From assembly GCA_963733935.1 (NCBI GenBank), contig CAVTEQ010000015.1, positions 496,001 to 560,000 of the forward strand: a DNA stretch of 64,000 nucleotides, in the 5' to 3' direction. Shown piece after piece: positions 24,913-33,821 of the stretch (position 1 is its first letter; every line of letters starts with the position of its first letter). Origin of the DNA: JAHFUA01 sp963733935 (lineage in GTDB: Bacteria > Acidobacteriota > Terriglobia > Terriglobales > Acidobacteriaceae). Below the pieces are notes generated by a model that was not told the DNA's origin, did no database searches, and saw only the letters and a list, made by a program, of their open reading frames with translations. Both the position numbers and the translations under genes were made by a program.

Positions 24913-25854
24913 CTAGGAAGGCGCGGCGGCAGCCAGCAGGAATCCTCCGTCGTCGCTTTTGTCTAAGAACTGGACGCGGAAGCCGCCGCGCTCGATGCGC
25001 TCCCGGAATGCCGGCTCGTCGTACTTGAGCGAGCTGCTCATACGAAGCGGCTCGCCTTGGCGTAGGCGTAACCTACGCCCCGCGACATTCAAGTCCAGAT
25101 CGCGCGCCGGGACAAAACGCTTCACCACCTCGTGCAGACCTGCCGATCCGGGGCGCAGCTCGAAGCGCAGCGCGCCGTCGGATTCGGTCAGGCCGAGAGA
25201 AGCCAGCGGCGCGAAGGCGAAGCGGCGGTTGGTAGGATGGTCGTAGCCGCGGAGTGTCTCTTCTCCTGCGAAGATTTCGCCATCGAACAAAACGCGGTCT
25301 TCTGGGCGCATCAGCCGGCGCAGGCGCGCGGGAAAGCGGTCGGGATCGAATGCGCCCAACGTGTTCCCGAGCACGGTATAAACGGCAGAGCGGCCGGATT
25401 GGCTGACGGCGGCGGCCAATGCTTCAAGGTGCTGATCGGACCCGATATCAAGCTTGAAGCCGCGGACATCACGGGCAGCCGGTGCGGCCCCGGCGAGCGC
25501 CAGCTCCAGCAATCCCTGGCTGAAGTCGGCGCCAATATATAAAGGATGGCGGAAGGCATCGAGCAGCACTCGATCCTTCGACCCCTCGCCGCAGCCAAGG
25601 CCGCAAACTGCATCTGTCGCCGGCCAGAGTGCGGCCAGGCGGGGAGCAGCCCGTGAGAGCAGCGTGAGCGCGCGGTCCGCATTGCGGTATTCGGGGGAAT
25701 GGCAGAGCGCGACCCAGGCCTCGACCGATAGCGGCAGCCAGTAGAAGAACTGCTCTCCCAGGTACCCGGCGGTGATGGCATCGGCAAACTGGCCGGCGAT
25801 GGCGTGCTCGGTCAGCAAAACGGAGACGGGGAGCGGGGTGGGACCGGGACGCAT
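24913..25854 (-). CDS. EgtD-like SAM-dependent methyltransferase
   Basis: About 313 aa. The fold resembles histidine-specific N-methyltransferases (EgtD family): a SAM-binding loop at AVCGLGCGEGSKDRVLL, YIGADFSQGLLELAL, VYTVLGNTLGAFDPDRF, and a C-terminal substrate domain with LDLNVAGRRLRLRQGEP and DEPAFRERIERGGF. Similarity is family-level and the substrate-binding residues of true EgtD could not be confirmed. ATG 25854 is preferred; a GTG at 25920 would extend it to within 60 bases of the RiPP precursor that starts in the opposite direction. No egtB lies nearby, so ergothioneine synthesis is not implied. Confidence 0.7.
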   Translation of the reverse strand: MRPGPTPLPVSVLLTEHAIAGQFADAITAGYLGEQFFYWLPLSVEAWVALCHSPEYRNADRALTLLSRAAPRLAALWPATDAVCGLGCGEGSKDRVLLDAFRHPLYIGADFSQGLLELALAGAAPAARDVRGFKLDIGSDQHLEALAAAVSQSGRSAVYTVLGNTLGAFDPDRFPARLRRLMRPEDRVLFDGEIFAGEETLRGYDHPTNRRFAFAPLASLGLTESDGALRFELRPGSAGLHEVVKRFVPARDLDLNVAGRRLRLRQGEPLRMSSSLKYDEPAFRERIERGGFRVQFLDKSDDGGFLLAAAAPS

Positions 25855-25980
25855 GCTTGCGGGTAATGGATGCCTCAGGCCGGGCCGGGGATTATGAAAC
25901 TGCCAAATTTTTAGTGTCACCCAGGCGCGCGGTCTGCATCTAGTAGTGGGTTGGCAGTCACCTTAAGGAGGCTTGCGTAG

Positions 25981-26118
25981 ATGAAAATCGTAGAAACTGC
26001 TGAAATGGCTCCCGCCTGTCACGCCAGCTACAAGCTGGTGGAGACAGCGGAAGTCGCACCGACTTGTCACAACCTCAGCGTGGTGGAAACGACGGAAGTC
26101 GCGCCGACCTGCCACTGA
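25981..26118 (+). CDS. 45-aa triple-repeat peptide, probable RiPP precursor
   Basis: The peptide is three successive versions of one unit: MKIVETAEMAPACH, ASYKLVETAEVAPTCH and NLSVVETTEVAPTCH. Each unit ends in Cys-His and there are no other cysteines. A perfect AAGGAGG (25965-25971) lies 9 bases before ATG 25981. A DUF692 enzyme gene follows after about 85 bases and a partner protein after that, the arrangement of ribosomal peptides modified by multinuclear iron oxidases, which act on cysteine. Each repeat may be a separate modification site or core. Likely products could be metal-binding or Cys-derived heterocycles, which is inference. Confidence 0.75.
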   Translation: MKIVETAEMAPACHASYKLVETAEVAPTCHNLSVVETTEVAPTCH

Positions 26119-26142
26119 AGTAGCCTGTTGTTCGCTCCCGCA

Positions 26143-26190
26143 GCCGGGAGCTGGGTGCCCTACCCTTGGCGGTTTTTGCCAAGGGTGGGG
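26143..26190. repeat. CCCTTGGC ... GCCAAGGG palindromic element
   Basis: Inverted CCCTTGGC and GCCAAGGG arms around GGTTTTT, between the precursor and the DUF692 gene. A related copy lies in-frame inside the acyltransferase at 48262-48330. Confidence 0.7.
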
Positions 26191-26202
26191 ATTTTCTCAT
26201 TT

Positions 26203-27039
26203 ATGCCTTCATTCGTCGCCGAGCGGCTTTCGGTCGGAACTTTCTACAACCCGCACCTGGCGGAGGCGCTGCTGTCGCGCGGCGCCGCGGTCGATCATCT
26301 TTCGATGGCCGATCCTCCCGCCGCCGATGATGCTTTTTTCCCCCGCATCCGCGAGCGCTTTCCTCTGCTGCTGCACGATTATCTCGGGCAGCTCGCCGAT
26401 CCCTTGAGCGACCATGCTCTCGAGCGCGCGCGCCGTCTGCAGGAACTCTATCGCGGGCCGTGGATCGCGGAACACTTCCAGTGCCTGCACACCGAGGATG
26501 GCAAATACACGCTCGACTATGTTTTTCCGCCGCTCTACACGGAAGAGTTCCTGCGGCGGTTCGTGGACAACGCGCGGCGGCTGGCGGATTTCGTCGGTGC
26601 GCCGCTGGTGATGGAGAACATCCCTGGCTTCTTCTCGGTCGAACACGCGCAGCTGAGCGAGGCCGAGTTCCTGCGGCGCTTCTTCGAGCAGTCGGGCTGC
26701 GGGTTTCTCATCGACGTGCCGCACCTGTGGCTGGCCGCGCACTACCAGCGGCGCGACCCGCGTGAGTATATCGGCGAGTTCCCGCTCGATAAGGTGATCG
26801 AGATCCACGTGGGCGGCGTCGAAGATGACCGCGACCTCGGTGGGCCGTGGGTTGCGCCCACGCTGCCGACGCGCGAAATCCTCGAGCTGGGAGTTTGGAT
26901 CGCCGAGCGCGCGCCGGGACTGCGGGCCGTGACCGTAGACCAGTTCTCCGCCGGGCTCACCGCGGAGGTCATGTTCGAATCGGTGGAGATGACCCGCGAA
27001 GCGTTCGGGGTGGCAACAGCAGCGAGAAAAACAGCGTAA
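26203..27039 (+). CDS. DUF692 / multinuclear non-heme iron oxidase (MNIO) family protein
   Basis: 278 aa from ATG 26203, TIM-barrel family (MbnB, TglH, ChrH relatives) that oxidatively modifies cysteine in RiPP precursors. Family marks: SEAEFLRRFFEQSGCGFLIDV followed by the metal-ligand region PHLWLAAH, DPREYIGEFPLDKVIEIHVGG, and the upstream APLVMENIPG glutamate. It differs from typical members in carrying PH where NN is common after LLDV, and VTVDQFSAG where a TLIEWD-type strand is usual, so it is a divergent member. An in-frame extension to 26128 crosses the palindromic repeat and is rejected. It lies just after the triple-repeat peptide. Confidence 0.8.
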   Translation: MPSFVAERLSVGTFYNPHLAEALLSRGAAVDHLSMADPPAADDAFFPRIRERFPLLLHDYLGQLADPLSDHALERARRLQELYRGPWIAEHFQCLHTEDGKYTLDYVFPPLYTEEFLRRFVDNARRLADFVGAPLVMENIPGFFSVEHAQLSEAEFLRRFFEQSGCGFLIDVPHLWLAAHYQRRDPREYIGEFPLDKVIEIHVGGVEDDRDLGGPWVAPTLPTREILELGVWIAERAPGLRAVTVDQFSAGLTAEVMFESVEMTREAFGVATAARKTA

Positions 27040-27044
27040 TAGGA

Positions 27045-27112
27045 GCCACCGAGGCCCAGAGACACAGAGGTTTTGAACAGGGTTGTTCTCTGTGTCTCTG
27101 TGCCTCTGTGGC
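27045..27112. repeat. CAGAGACACAGAGG-type inverted repeat
   Basis: CCCAGAGACACAGAGG faces CTCTGTGTCTCTGTGCCTCTGTGGC. Same family as 6990-7059 and 59100-59190. It separates the DUF692 gene from its partner gene. Confidence 0.75.
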
Positions 27113-27118
27113 AAGAAT

Positions 27119-27842
27119 ATGAGCGATCGCGCAGTACAAGACGAGGTCATCCGCTATCTGGCCGATGCGAGGGTGCGTGGGCACGGGTCGGGTACGATTT
27201 CGGCGGACGAGGCGGCGAAGGCGTCGCGCTTCGCGCATTTTCTGGCGCGGCGCTACTATCGTGACCGGCTGGCGCGATCCTTTCGCTACTCGCATCGCTT
27301 TTTCAGGCAGACCGGGAGGACTGCGGAACGAGTGGTCGACCGCGCCGAGTTCAGTGAGTTCCTGACCGAGTGCAGGATGGGATCTCTAGAATCTGCGCAA
27401 CGCGTCGGCGAAATGGCGCGCGCGCACTCTGGCCGCGGCTTCGAGCGATCCGTGGTGGCCGGATCTGCTCGACTATGAGTATTGCTATTTTCTGCAGGCG
27501 GCGACCGCGGAGCATGGGATCGCGGCGGAGCAGCCGTCGCGCGGCCTGAGCGCGGTGTGCCGGCGTTTCGCGTGGGCGTTGCCAGAGATGCTGCCGCGCC
27601 TGCGTGCCGGCGACCTCATCGGCGACGACCTGCAGCGCGAGACCACGCTGCTTTTTTCTCGCACGCACGCCGGACGAATCTACGTAGTCGAAGTCGAATC
27701 GGCGCTGGAGAAAATTTTCCGCGCCGTTGACGGCCGGCGCACGGTCGAGCAGATCGCCGACGCAGCGGGCGTTTCCACGGCCACCGCCCGCGCCATGCTC
27801 GCTTTGCTGGCGAATATCGGCGCCGTCGAATTCCTGTCCTGA
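27119..27842 (+). CDS. probable RiPP partner protein with C-terminal helix-turn-helix-like domain, frameshifted
   Basis: Reads MSDRAVQDEVIRYLADAR ... FSEFLTECRMGSLESAQRV in one frame to about 27428. It then continues as LAAASSDPWWPDLLDYEYCY and VCRRFAWALPEMLPRLRAG in the next frame, ending in a winged-helix-like segment (TVEQIADAAGVSTATARAML). One extra base near 27428 explains the break; joined length is about 240 aa. The N-terminal half resembles the partner proteins that bind DUF692 enzymes and their precursors; the exact family is not certain. It is third in the likely precursor-DUF692-partner operon. Confidence 0.65.
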
Positions 27843-28058
27843 ACGCGTCCGGCGCTGGGCGTATGCAAGAGTTTTCACATCGCCTCCGCGCAGTTTTTTT
27901 GTTTGATACCCACCTAGGCTCCTGCTAGTATCCGTGCGCATTTTAGAATTGCGTATCGGCCGATTCCCAGGTTGCACGCCACTCTTCACGTAATTTGATA
28001 ATCACCCAGTCGCCAGTGGAACCCACTTTAGCCACCCACTGGAACCAGCAGGAGACCT

Positions 28059-31000
28059 ATGTTGCCGCCTCCCCCAGTCGCAGCTAAGCACTGTTCTGCC
28101 AGCTTTGCGGTCAGGCGGACTGTAGGTTTGTTGCTGATTCTCGCGGCGGCCTTGCCGGCGTGGGGCGCGATTGCCATCGATCAAACCAAATCGACGGACC
28201 GCTCCGGTGCGAGCACTACCATCGCTTCGCCCTCGTTCTCCACCACCGCGGCCAACGAACTTCTGCTGGCCTTCATTTCCACGGACGCCACGTCGGCGGG
28301 CGTCACGGTCACTGGCGTCACCGGCGCCGGTGTGACGTGGGCGCTGGTGCGGCGCACTAACACCCGGTCGGGTACGGCTGAAGTATGGCGGGCCTTCGCT
28401 TCCACAACATTGACGAGTGTGACCGTAACCGCCACCTTGTCGCAGAGTGTTGCCGCCTCGATGACGGTGATGACCTACACCGGCACCGACACTACCGGCA
28501 CCAGCGGTTCCGGGGCGATCGGCAATACAGCCAGCGGCGCCGCCAAAGGAGCACCGACGGCTTCTCTGGTTACCACGCGCGCCGGGTCATGGGTATTCGG
28601 AGTGGGCAATGATTATGACAATGCGACAGCGCGCACGTTGGGATCTAATCAAACCTTGGTGCACCAGTACCTGGCCAGCGTCGGCGATACCTACTGGGTC
28701 CAGCGCCAGACTGCGGCTACGCCTTCCAGCGGCACTACGGTCACGATCAACGATACGGCGCCTACGAGCGACCAATATAACCTGACCATTGTTGAGGTTC
28801 TTCCTGCTGCCGTTGTTGGTTCCGTTCCCGACCTGACCGTATCCAAGACCCACGCGGGCAACTTCATCCAGGGGCAAACCGGAGGCTCATACACGATCAC
28901 AGCGACCAACAGCGGAGGGGCAGCCACATCCGGCACCGTAACCGTCACCGACACCTTGCCGGCGGGTCTGACCGCTACGGCGATGAGCGGGACCAACTGG
29001 GCCTGCACGCTGGCGACGCTGACCTGCACACGCAATGACGCGCTGACGGCGGGTACGAGCTATCCAGCAATCACCGTGACGGTGAACGTGGCCAGCAATG
29101 CGCCTGCCTCGGTAACGAACACGGCAACCGTGTCGGGGGGCGGCGAGACCAACACATCGAATGATACGGCCAACGATGTCACCACCATTACGCCTGTTGG
29201 TGTCCTCACGCACGTTGGCGGGGCTTCGGCTCACCCGACGCCAAACAACAGCGTCTATTCTCTTAACTACACTCCTGTGGCAACGAACGATGCTCTGGTG
29301 GTTTTGATCGGGTGCCGTGACTCGACCGTCACTGCCATGAACTTGACCGCATCTGGCTGGACGCTCACTCCCATCAGCGCACTGGTTGGGCCAAGCGGAG
29401 CTTTCGATTTTATCCGTAGCTATGGGGCAATCACACCCAACACTACACCTGTCACATTCACTGTGACGCTGACTGGGGGTGGCAACTGTTCGGGCGGCGA
29501 CACCACCATCATGATCGACGAGTTTTCCGGCAACGATACTACCGGTGGAACGACCACCTTTGATGCTCACAACGAGAGTCTTGACAATGGCGTGATTGGG
29601 ATTTGTACGGGAGCTCCCGTCACCCCGTTAAACAACAACGACGCTATCTGGTACGCCTGCTATGACAATGTGACCGGGGTTACGAGCGGCTACACCAAAG
29701 GGCAGGACGACTCCACAGGAGACTGGACAGAGTACAAGATTCTTTCCGGCGGAGCCGGAGTAGCGCAAAACCCCGGCTTTACTACTAACCCCAGTTTTAC
29801 CAGCTTCGGCTTGGGAGGAGTGTCGATTAAGGCAGCGTCGGGCTCCGGACCGACGACGTACACGGTTACCGGAAGCGCGACGCCCGCATCGCTCGCCAAC
29901 GGTGCCAGCGTGGTGCTCAGCCAAAACACAACCACGCTTGCCACAACCACGATTGCTAGCGGCAGCTACACCTTCCCCAGCGTTTCCAACGGGACGTACA
30001 CGGTCACGCCCAGCCTGACGGGAGTGAACTTTAGTCCGACTTCGCAAAGCATAACCGTTGCGAGCGGTCCGGTGGCGGTGCCCGCCTTCACGGCTACGGC
30101 GCAGACGTGGCAAGTGTCAGGAAGCATTACGCCGGCATCGCTCGGGAGCGGTTCCACCCTCACGCTCAGCCAGAGTGGGACGACGATCTCGACCGCTACC
30201 GCCGCCGGTGACGGTACCTATAGCTTCCCCAGCGTGGCCAACGGGACATACACGGTCACGCCCACCAAAACGGGCGTTAGTTTCAATCCTACCTCCCAGA
30301 GCGTGACCGTCGCGAGTGGCCCGGCCACGGTGCCCGCGTTCACGGCTACAGCACAGACGTGGCAAGTCTCAGGAAGCATCACGCCGGCAACACTCGGCAG
30401 CGGTGCTACCCTCACGCTCAGCCAGAGTGGGACGACGATCTCGACCGCTACCGCCGCCGGTGATGGTACCTATAGCTTCCCCAGCGTGGCCAACGGGACC
30501 TATACCCTCACGCCCAGCAAATCGGGCGTTAATTTCAATCCGACCTCCCAGAGCCTGACTGTCAGTAATGGTCCCCAGACCGTTCCGGTGTTCACCGCCT
30601 CGGTGCCTTCCGGGATCGCGCTCATCCAGAAAGCCACCAACGGCAACGAGGCCACGGGGGCGAACATTTCGGTCAGCTTCCCGTCGAACAATACGGCCGG
30701 AAATTTTCTGATCGTCACGGGCACCGCGGCTCGCCCGGCCGGGACACTCACTATCTCCGATACCGCGGGAGATACGTTCACTCCGGCGATGGGCCCGGTG
30801 ACCGACACCAACCAAGACGTGACCGCGTACATCTGGTACGTCCCCAGTTGCAAGGGCGGCTCCAACACCGTGACGATCACTCCGGCCACAGCGGCTGCGC
30901 TGGAGATCCACGTTTCCGAATGGACCGGCCTGACCACGACTTCTCCGGTGGACCAGACGGCTTCCGCGACTGGTACCGGAACCGCTGCCTCCAGCGGCGC

Positions 31001-33761
31001 GGCCACGACCACCGCCAATGGAGAACTGATCTTCGGCTACACCTTCCTGTTCAACACGGCAACCGCCGGCAGCGGCTTTACGCCGATGTCGCTGGTTAAC
31101 GGCGACCTCGACGAATATCAGGTGCAGAGCCTCGCCGGCAGCATCGCCGCGACTTACACGCAAACCAGCGGCACATGGTTCGTGGTGATGGCGACCTTCA
31201 AGCCGGCAGGGACGGTTGCGGCCACCGGAAGCATCGCAGGAAACATCACGCCCGCTACTGGCGGCATGACTGTGAACCTCAGCGGTCCGGCTAACGGCGC
31301 TACCAGCACCGATGGATCCGGAAACTACGGGTTCAATGGGTTGCCGAACGGTACCTACACGGTAACGCCGTCGGCCTCCGGTTACAGCTTCTCGCCTCCG
31401 TCGCAAAGCGTGCCGGTAAGCGGCAGCGCCGTCACCGGCATCAACTTCACGGCCACGCAGGTAACGACCGCGGCGCTCGCCATCGATGTGAACGTATCGA
31501 AGAACAATACGTCGGCCTCCACTTCCATCGTCAGCGGCAGTTTCTCGACCAAGGCAGCCAACGAAGTGCTGCTGGCCCTGGTGGCTACAGATTCCATTTC
31601 TGCGAACATGACCGTTACCGGCGTGACCGGCGGCGGCCTCACGTGGAGCCTGGTCGAGCGCACCAACGCGCAAGGCGGCACCAGCGAAATCTGGAAGGCA
31701 TTCGCCCCGTCGGTACTGAGCAGCGCGTCGGTAACGGCCCATCTGTCGCAGAGCGTGCTGGGTTCGATGACGGTGCTGAGCTTCTCCGGCGCCGACCCCA
31801 ACGGCCCCATCGGCGCGACCGGCACTGGAAGCGCGGCTACGGGAGCCCCCACGGCTTCGCTGATCACCACGCGCAACGGCTCGTGGGTGGTGGGGGTCGG
31901 CACGGACATCGCCCGCTCGGCTTCGAGGACGGTGCCCAGCAACCAGACGCTCATCCACCAGGACCGCGCGTCGGGGGTCAACGATACTTTCTGGATGCAG
32001 CGGCAGAACGCGGCCACGCCGGTCAGCGGCACCACGGTCTTTATCAATGACACGGCACCCACTAACGACAGCTACAACCTCAGCATCGCGGAAGTGCTGC
32101 CGGCAATCACCCAAACCAATGGCACTCCACCCGCCGTAGTGGTGATCGCGCCCGCTGCCGGCGGGACTGCGGTCAGTTTGACAAGCCTGGCCGCTAACGC
32201 CATGGACAGCGTGGGCGTTGCCGGAGTTCAGTTCATGATCGACGGGGTGAACATCGGAAGCGAGGTGACGACAGCTCCTTATTACATGACCTGGAACAGC
32301 ACCACGGTCAGCAACGGCACGCACACGCTGACCGCGCGTGCCCGTAACACCTCGAGTTTGACGAGCACCTCCAGCATCACCATCAACGTGGACAATTCAG
32401 GGAACCCAGCGGTTGTCGGTAGCTGGTCCTCGGCGGTAACCATCCCCACCGTCGCCGTGAACCTGCTGCTGCTGAAGAACAACAAGCTGATGTTCTACGA
32501 GGATGGCGCTACCGCCACGATCTGGGATTACGTCAATAATGTTTTCACGAGCACTCCGGAGACCGCCGATCTGTTCTGTTCGGGGCATGCATTCCTGGCA
32601 GACGGGCGAGTGCTGGTGGTGGGCGGTTTCAACGGCGGAGGCAACAAGATCGGCATCCCCAATGCGGAGATTTTCGATCCGGCGACTAACACCTGGACAG
32701 CCGTGCCCAACATGAACTTCCCCCGCTGGTATCCCACGGCAACGACGCTGTCGGACGGGCGCATCATCGTCATGGCGGGTTGGAACACGGGCAACCACGA
32801 TAATGTCGGCATTCCGGAAATTTACGACCCCTCCACCAATTCGTGGACGCAGCTTACGGCCGCCAACAATCCTTTCGAGACCTACCCCTTCATCTACCAG
32901 TTGCCCGACGGACGCCTGTTGCACCTCGGAGGCAGTGAATACGCGACGGTTACCGAGGCGCTGAATTTGAACACCAACGCCTGGACGACCATCGATTCGC
33001 GCATCATCGATGGCGCCAGCCCGGCGATGTACCTGCCCAACAAGTTCGTCAAGGCGGGCAGCGCTTCCGACAGCCAGGGCGGCTCCGCGCCGGTGTTCAA
33101 TACAGCATACGTCCTTGACATGATGGCGGCTTCGCCCGCATGGCAGCAAGTTCCCTCCATGGTTTATCCGCGCAGCTTCATGAACATGACCGAACTGCCG
33201 GACGGCACCGTGCTGGCTACCGGCGGTGAGACAGACCGCAATGGCGGCACTATCGCCAACGCCGTCTACGCAGCCGAACTCTGGTCTCCAACCACCCAGA
33301 CCTGGACAACGATGGCGGCGATGCATACTCCGCGCGAGTATCACTCGACGGCGTTGCTGCTGCCCGACGGGCGAGTGGTGCAGTCCGGCATGGGCTCGGA
33401 TTTCGGCAATGTTCCGGACGAGAAGACCGCGGAGTTTTACTCGCCACCGTACCTGTTCAAAGGCGCTCGGCCGACCATCACCCAGGCGCCGGCCCAGATC
33501 AGCTACGGCGCCAACTTTTCCGTCAGCACGCCGGATGCTGCCAGCATCACCAGCGTTGTGCTCATCCGGAATGGCGGCGTGACCCACTTCTTCGATGAGA
33601 ACACGCGCTACCTACCGCTAAGCTTCACCCAGTCGAGCGGCGGGCTTACAGTGACCGCGCCCGTCGACGGCCGCCTGGCCCCTCCCGGCTATTACATGCT
33701 GTTCCTGGTGAACAGTAACGGCGTACCCTCGGTAGCGCCCATGCTGCAAGTAGGGCCCTGA
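28059..33761 (+). CDS. 1900-aa secreted multidomain copper-radical oxidase (galactose/glyoxal oxidase-like)
   Basis: Signal peptide (TVGLLLILAAALPAWG) after AGGAG-ATG. Then: a beta domain (about 30-250) repeated near 1145-1345; a DUF11-type domain (DLTVSKTHAGNF ... VTDTLPAG); three near-identical repeats of about 80 aa (SGSITPASLGSGSTLTLSQS) plus related regulatory-like domains; an Ig-like module (PPAVVVIAPAAGG); and a C-terminal Kelch propeller with an early-set domain. The oxidase residues are all visible: Cys in ADLFCSGHAFLADGR, Tyr in FPRWYPTATTLSDGR, the Tyr-His pair in REYHSTALLLPDGRV, and His in GGVTHFFDENTRYLPL. It should oxidise an alcohol or aldehyde outside the cell, making hydrogen peroxide. 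Substrate unknown. Confidence 0.85.
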   Translation: MLPPPPVAAKHCSASFAVRRTVGLLLILAAALPAWGAIAIDQTKSTDRSGASTTIASPSFSTTAANELLLAFISTDATSAGVTVTGVTGAGVTWALVRRTNTRSGTAEVWRAFASTTLTSVTVTATLSQSVAASMTVMTYTGTDTTGTSGSGAIGNTASGAAKGAPTASLVTTRAGSWVFGVGNDYDNATARTLGSNQTLVHQYLASVGDTYWVQRQTAATPSSGTTVTINDTAPTSDQYNLTIVEVLPAAVVGSVPDLTVSKTHAGNFIQGQTGGSYTITATNSGGAATSGTVTVTDTLPAGLTATAMSGTNWACTLATLTCTRNDALTAGTSYPAITVTVNVASNAPASVTNTATVSGGGETNTSNDTANDVTTITPVGVLTHVGGASAHPTPNNSVYSLNYTPVATNDALVVLIGCRDSTVTAMNLTASGWTLTPISALVGPSGAFDFIRSYGAITPNTTPVTFTVTLTGGGNCSGGDTTIMIDEFSGNDTTGGTTTFDAHNESLDNGVIGICTGAPVTPLNNNDAIWYACYDNVTGVTSGYTKGQDDSTGDWTEYKILSGGAGVAQNPGFTTNPSFTSFGLGGVSIKAASGSGPTTYTVTGSATPASLANGASVVLSQNTTTLATTTIASGSYTFPSVSNGTYTVTPSLTGVNFSPTSQSITVASGPVAVPAFTATAQTWQVSGSITPASLGSGSTLTLSQSGTTISTATAAGDGTYSFPSVANGTYTVTPTKTGVSFNPTSQSVTVASGPATVPAFTATAQTWQVSGSITPATLGSGATLTLSQSGTTISTATAAGDGTYSFPSVANGTYTLTPSKSGVNFNPTSQSLTVSNGPQTVPVFTASVPSGIALIQKATNGNEATGANISVSFPSNNTAGNFLIVTGTAARPAGTLTISDTAGDTFTPAMGPVTDTNQDVTAYIWYVPSCKGGSNTVTITPATAAALEIHVSEWTGLTTTSPVDQTASATGTGTAASSGAATTTANGELIFGYTFLFNTATAGSGFTPMSLVNGDLDEYQVQSLAGSIAATYTQTSGTWFVVMATFKPAGTVAATGSIAGNITPATGGMTVNLSGPANGATSTDGSGNYGFNGLPNGTYTVTPSASGYSFSPPSQSVPVSGSAVTGINFTATQVTTAALAIDVNVSKNNTSASTSIVSGSFSTKAANEVLLALVATDSISANMTVTGVTGGGLTWSLVERTNAQGGTSEIWKAFAPSVLSSASVTAHLSQSVLGSMTVLSFSGADPNGPIGATGTGSAATGAPTASLITTRNGSWVVGVGTDIARSASRTVPSNQTLIHQDRASGVNDTFWMQRQNAATPVSGTTVFINDTAPTNDSYNLSIAEVLPAITQTNGTPPAVVVIAPAAGGTAVSLTSLAANAMDSVGVAGVQFMIDGVNIGSEVTTAPYYMTWNSTTVSNGTHTLTARARNTSSLTSTSSITINVDNSGNPAVVGSWSSAVTIPTVAVNLLLLKNNKLMFYEDGATATIWDYVNNVFTSTPETADLFCSGHAFLADGRVLVVGGFNGGGNKIGIPNAEIFDPATNTWTAVPNMNFPRWYPTATTLSDGRIIVMAGWNTGNHDNVGIPEIYDPSTNSWTQLTAANNPFETYPFIYQLPDGRLLHLGGSEYATVTEALNLNTNAWTTIDSRIIDGASPAMYLPNKFVKAGSASDSQGGSAPVFNTAYVLDMMAASPAWQQVPSMVYPRSFMNMTELPDGTVLATGGETDRNGGTIANAVYAAELWSPTTQTWTTMAAMHTPREYHSTALLLPDGRVVQSGMGSDFGNVPDEKTAEFYSPPYLFKGARPTITQAPAQISYGANFSVSTPDAASITSVVLIRNGGVTHFFDENTRYLPLSFTQSSGGLTVTAPVDGRLAPPGYYMLFLVNSNGVPSVAPMLQVGP

Positions 33762-33821
33762 GCGGATGGAATAAGCGATAGAATTGGCTCAACGCCAGTG
33801 CTGCGGCGTCTGAGGTGGGGA

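Noticed and set aside
30369..32324. 651-aa minus-strand ORF and similar long antisense ORFs (for example 1104-2141, 36165-37733, 44877-46190)
   Set aside because: They mirror well-supported genes on the other strand and have Arg/His-rich, low-complexity translations. They are by-products of high GC content.
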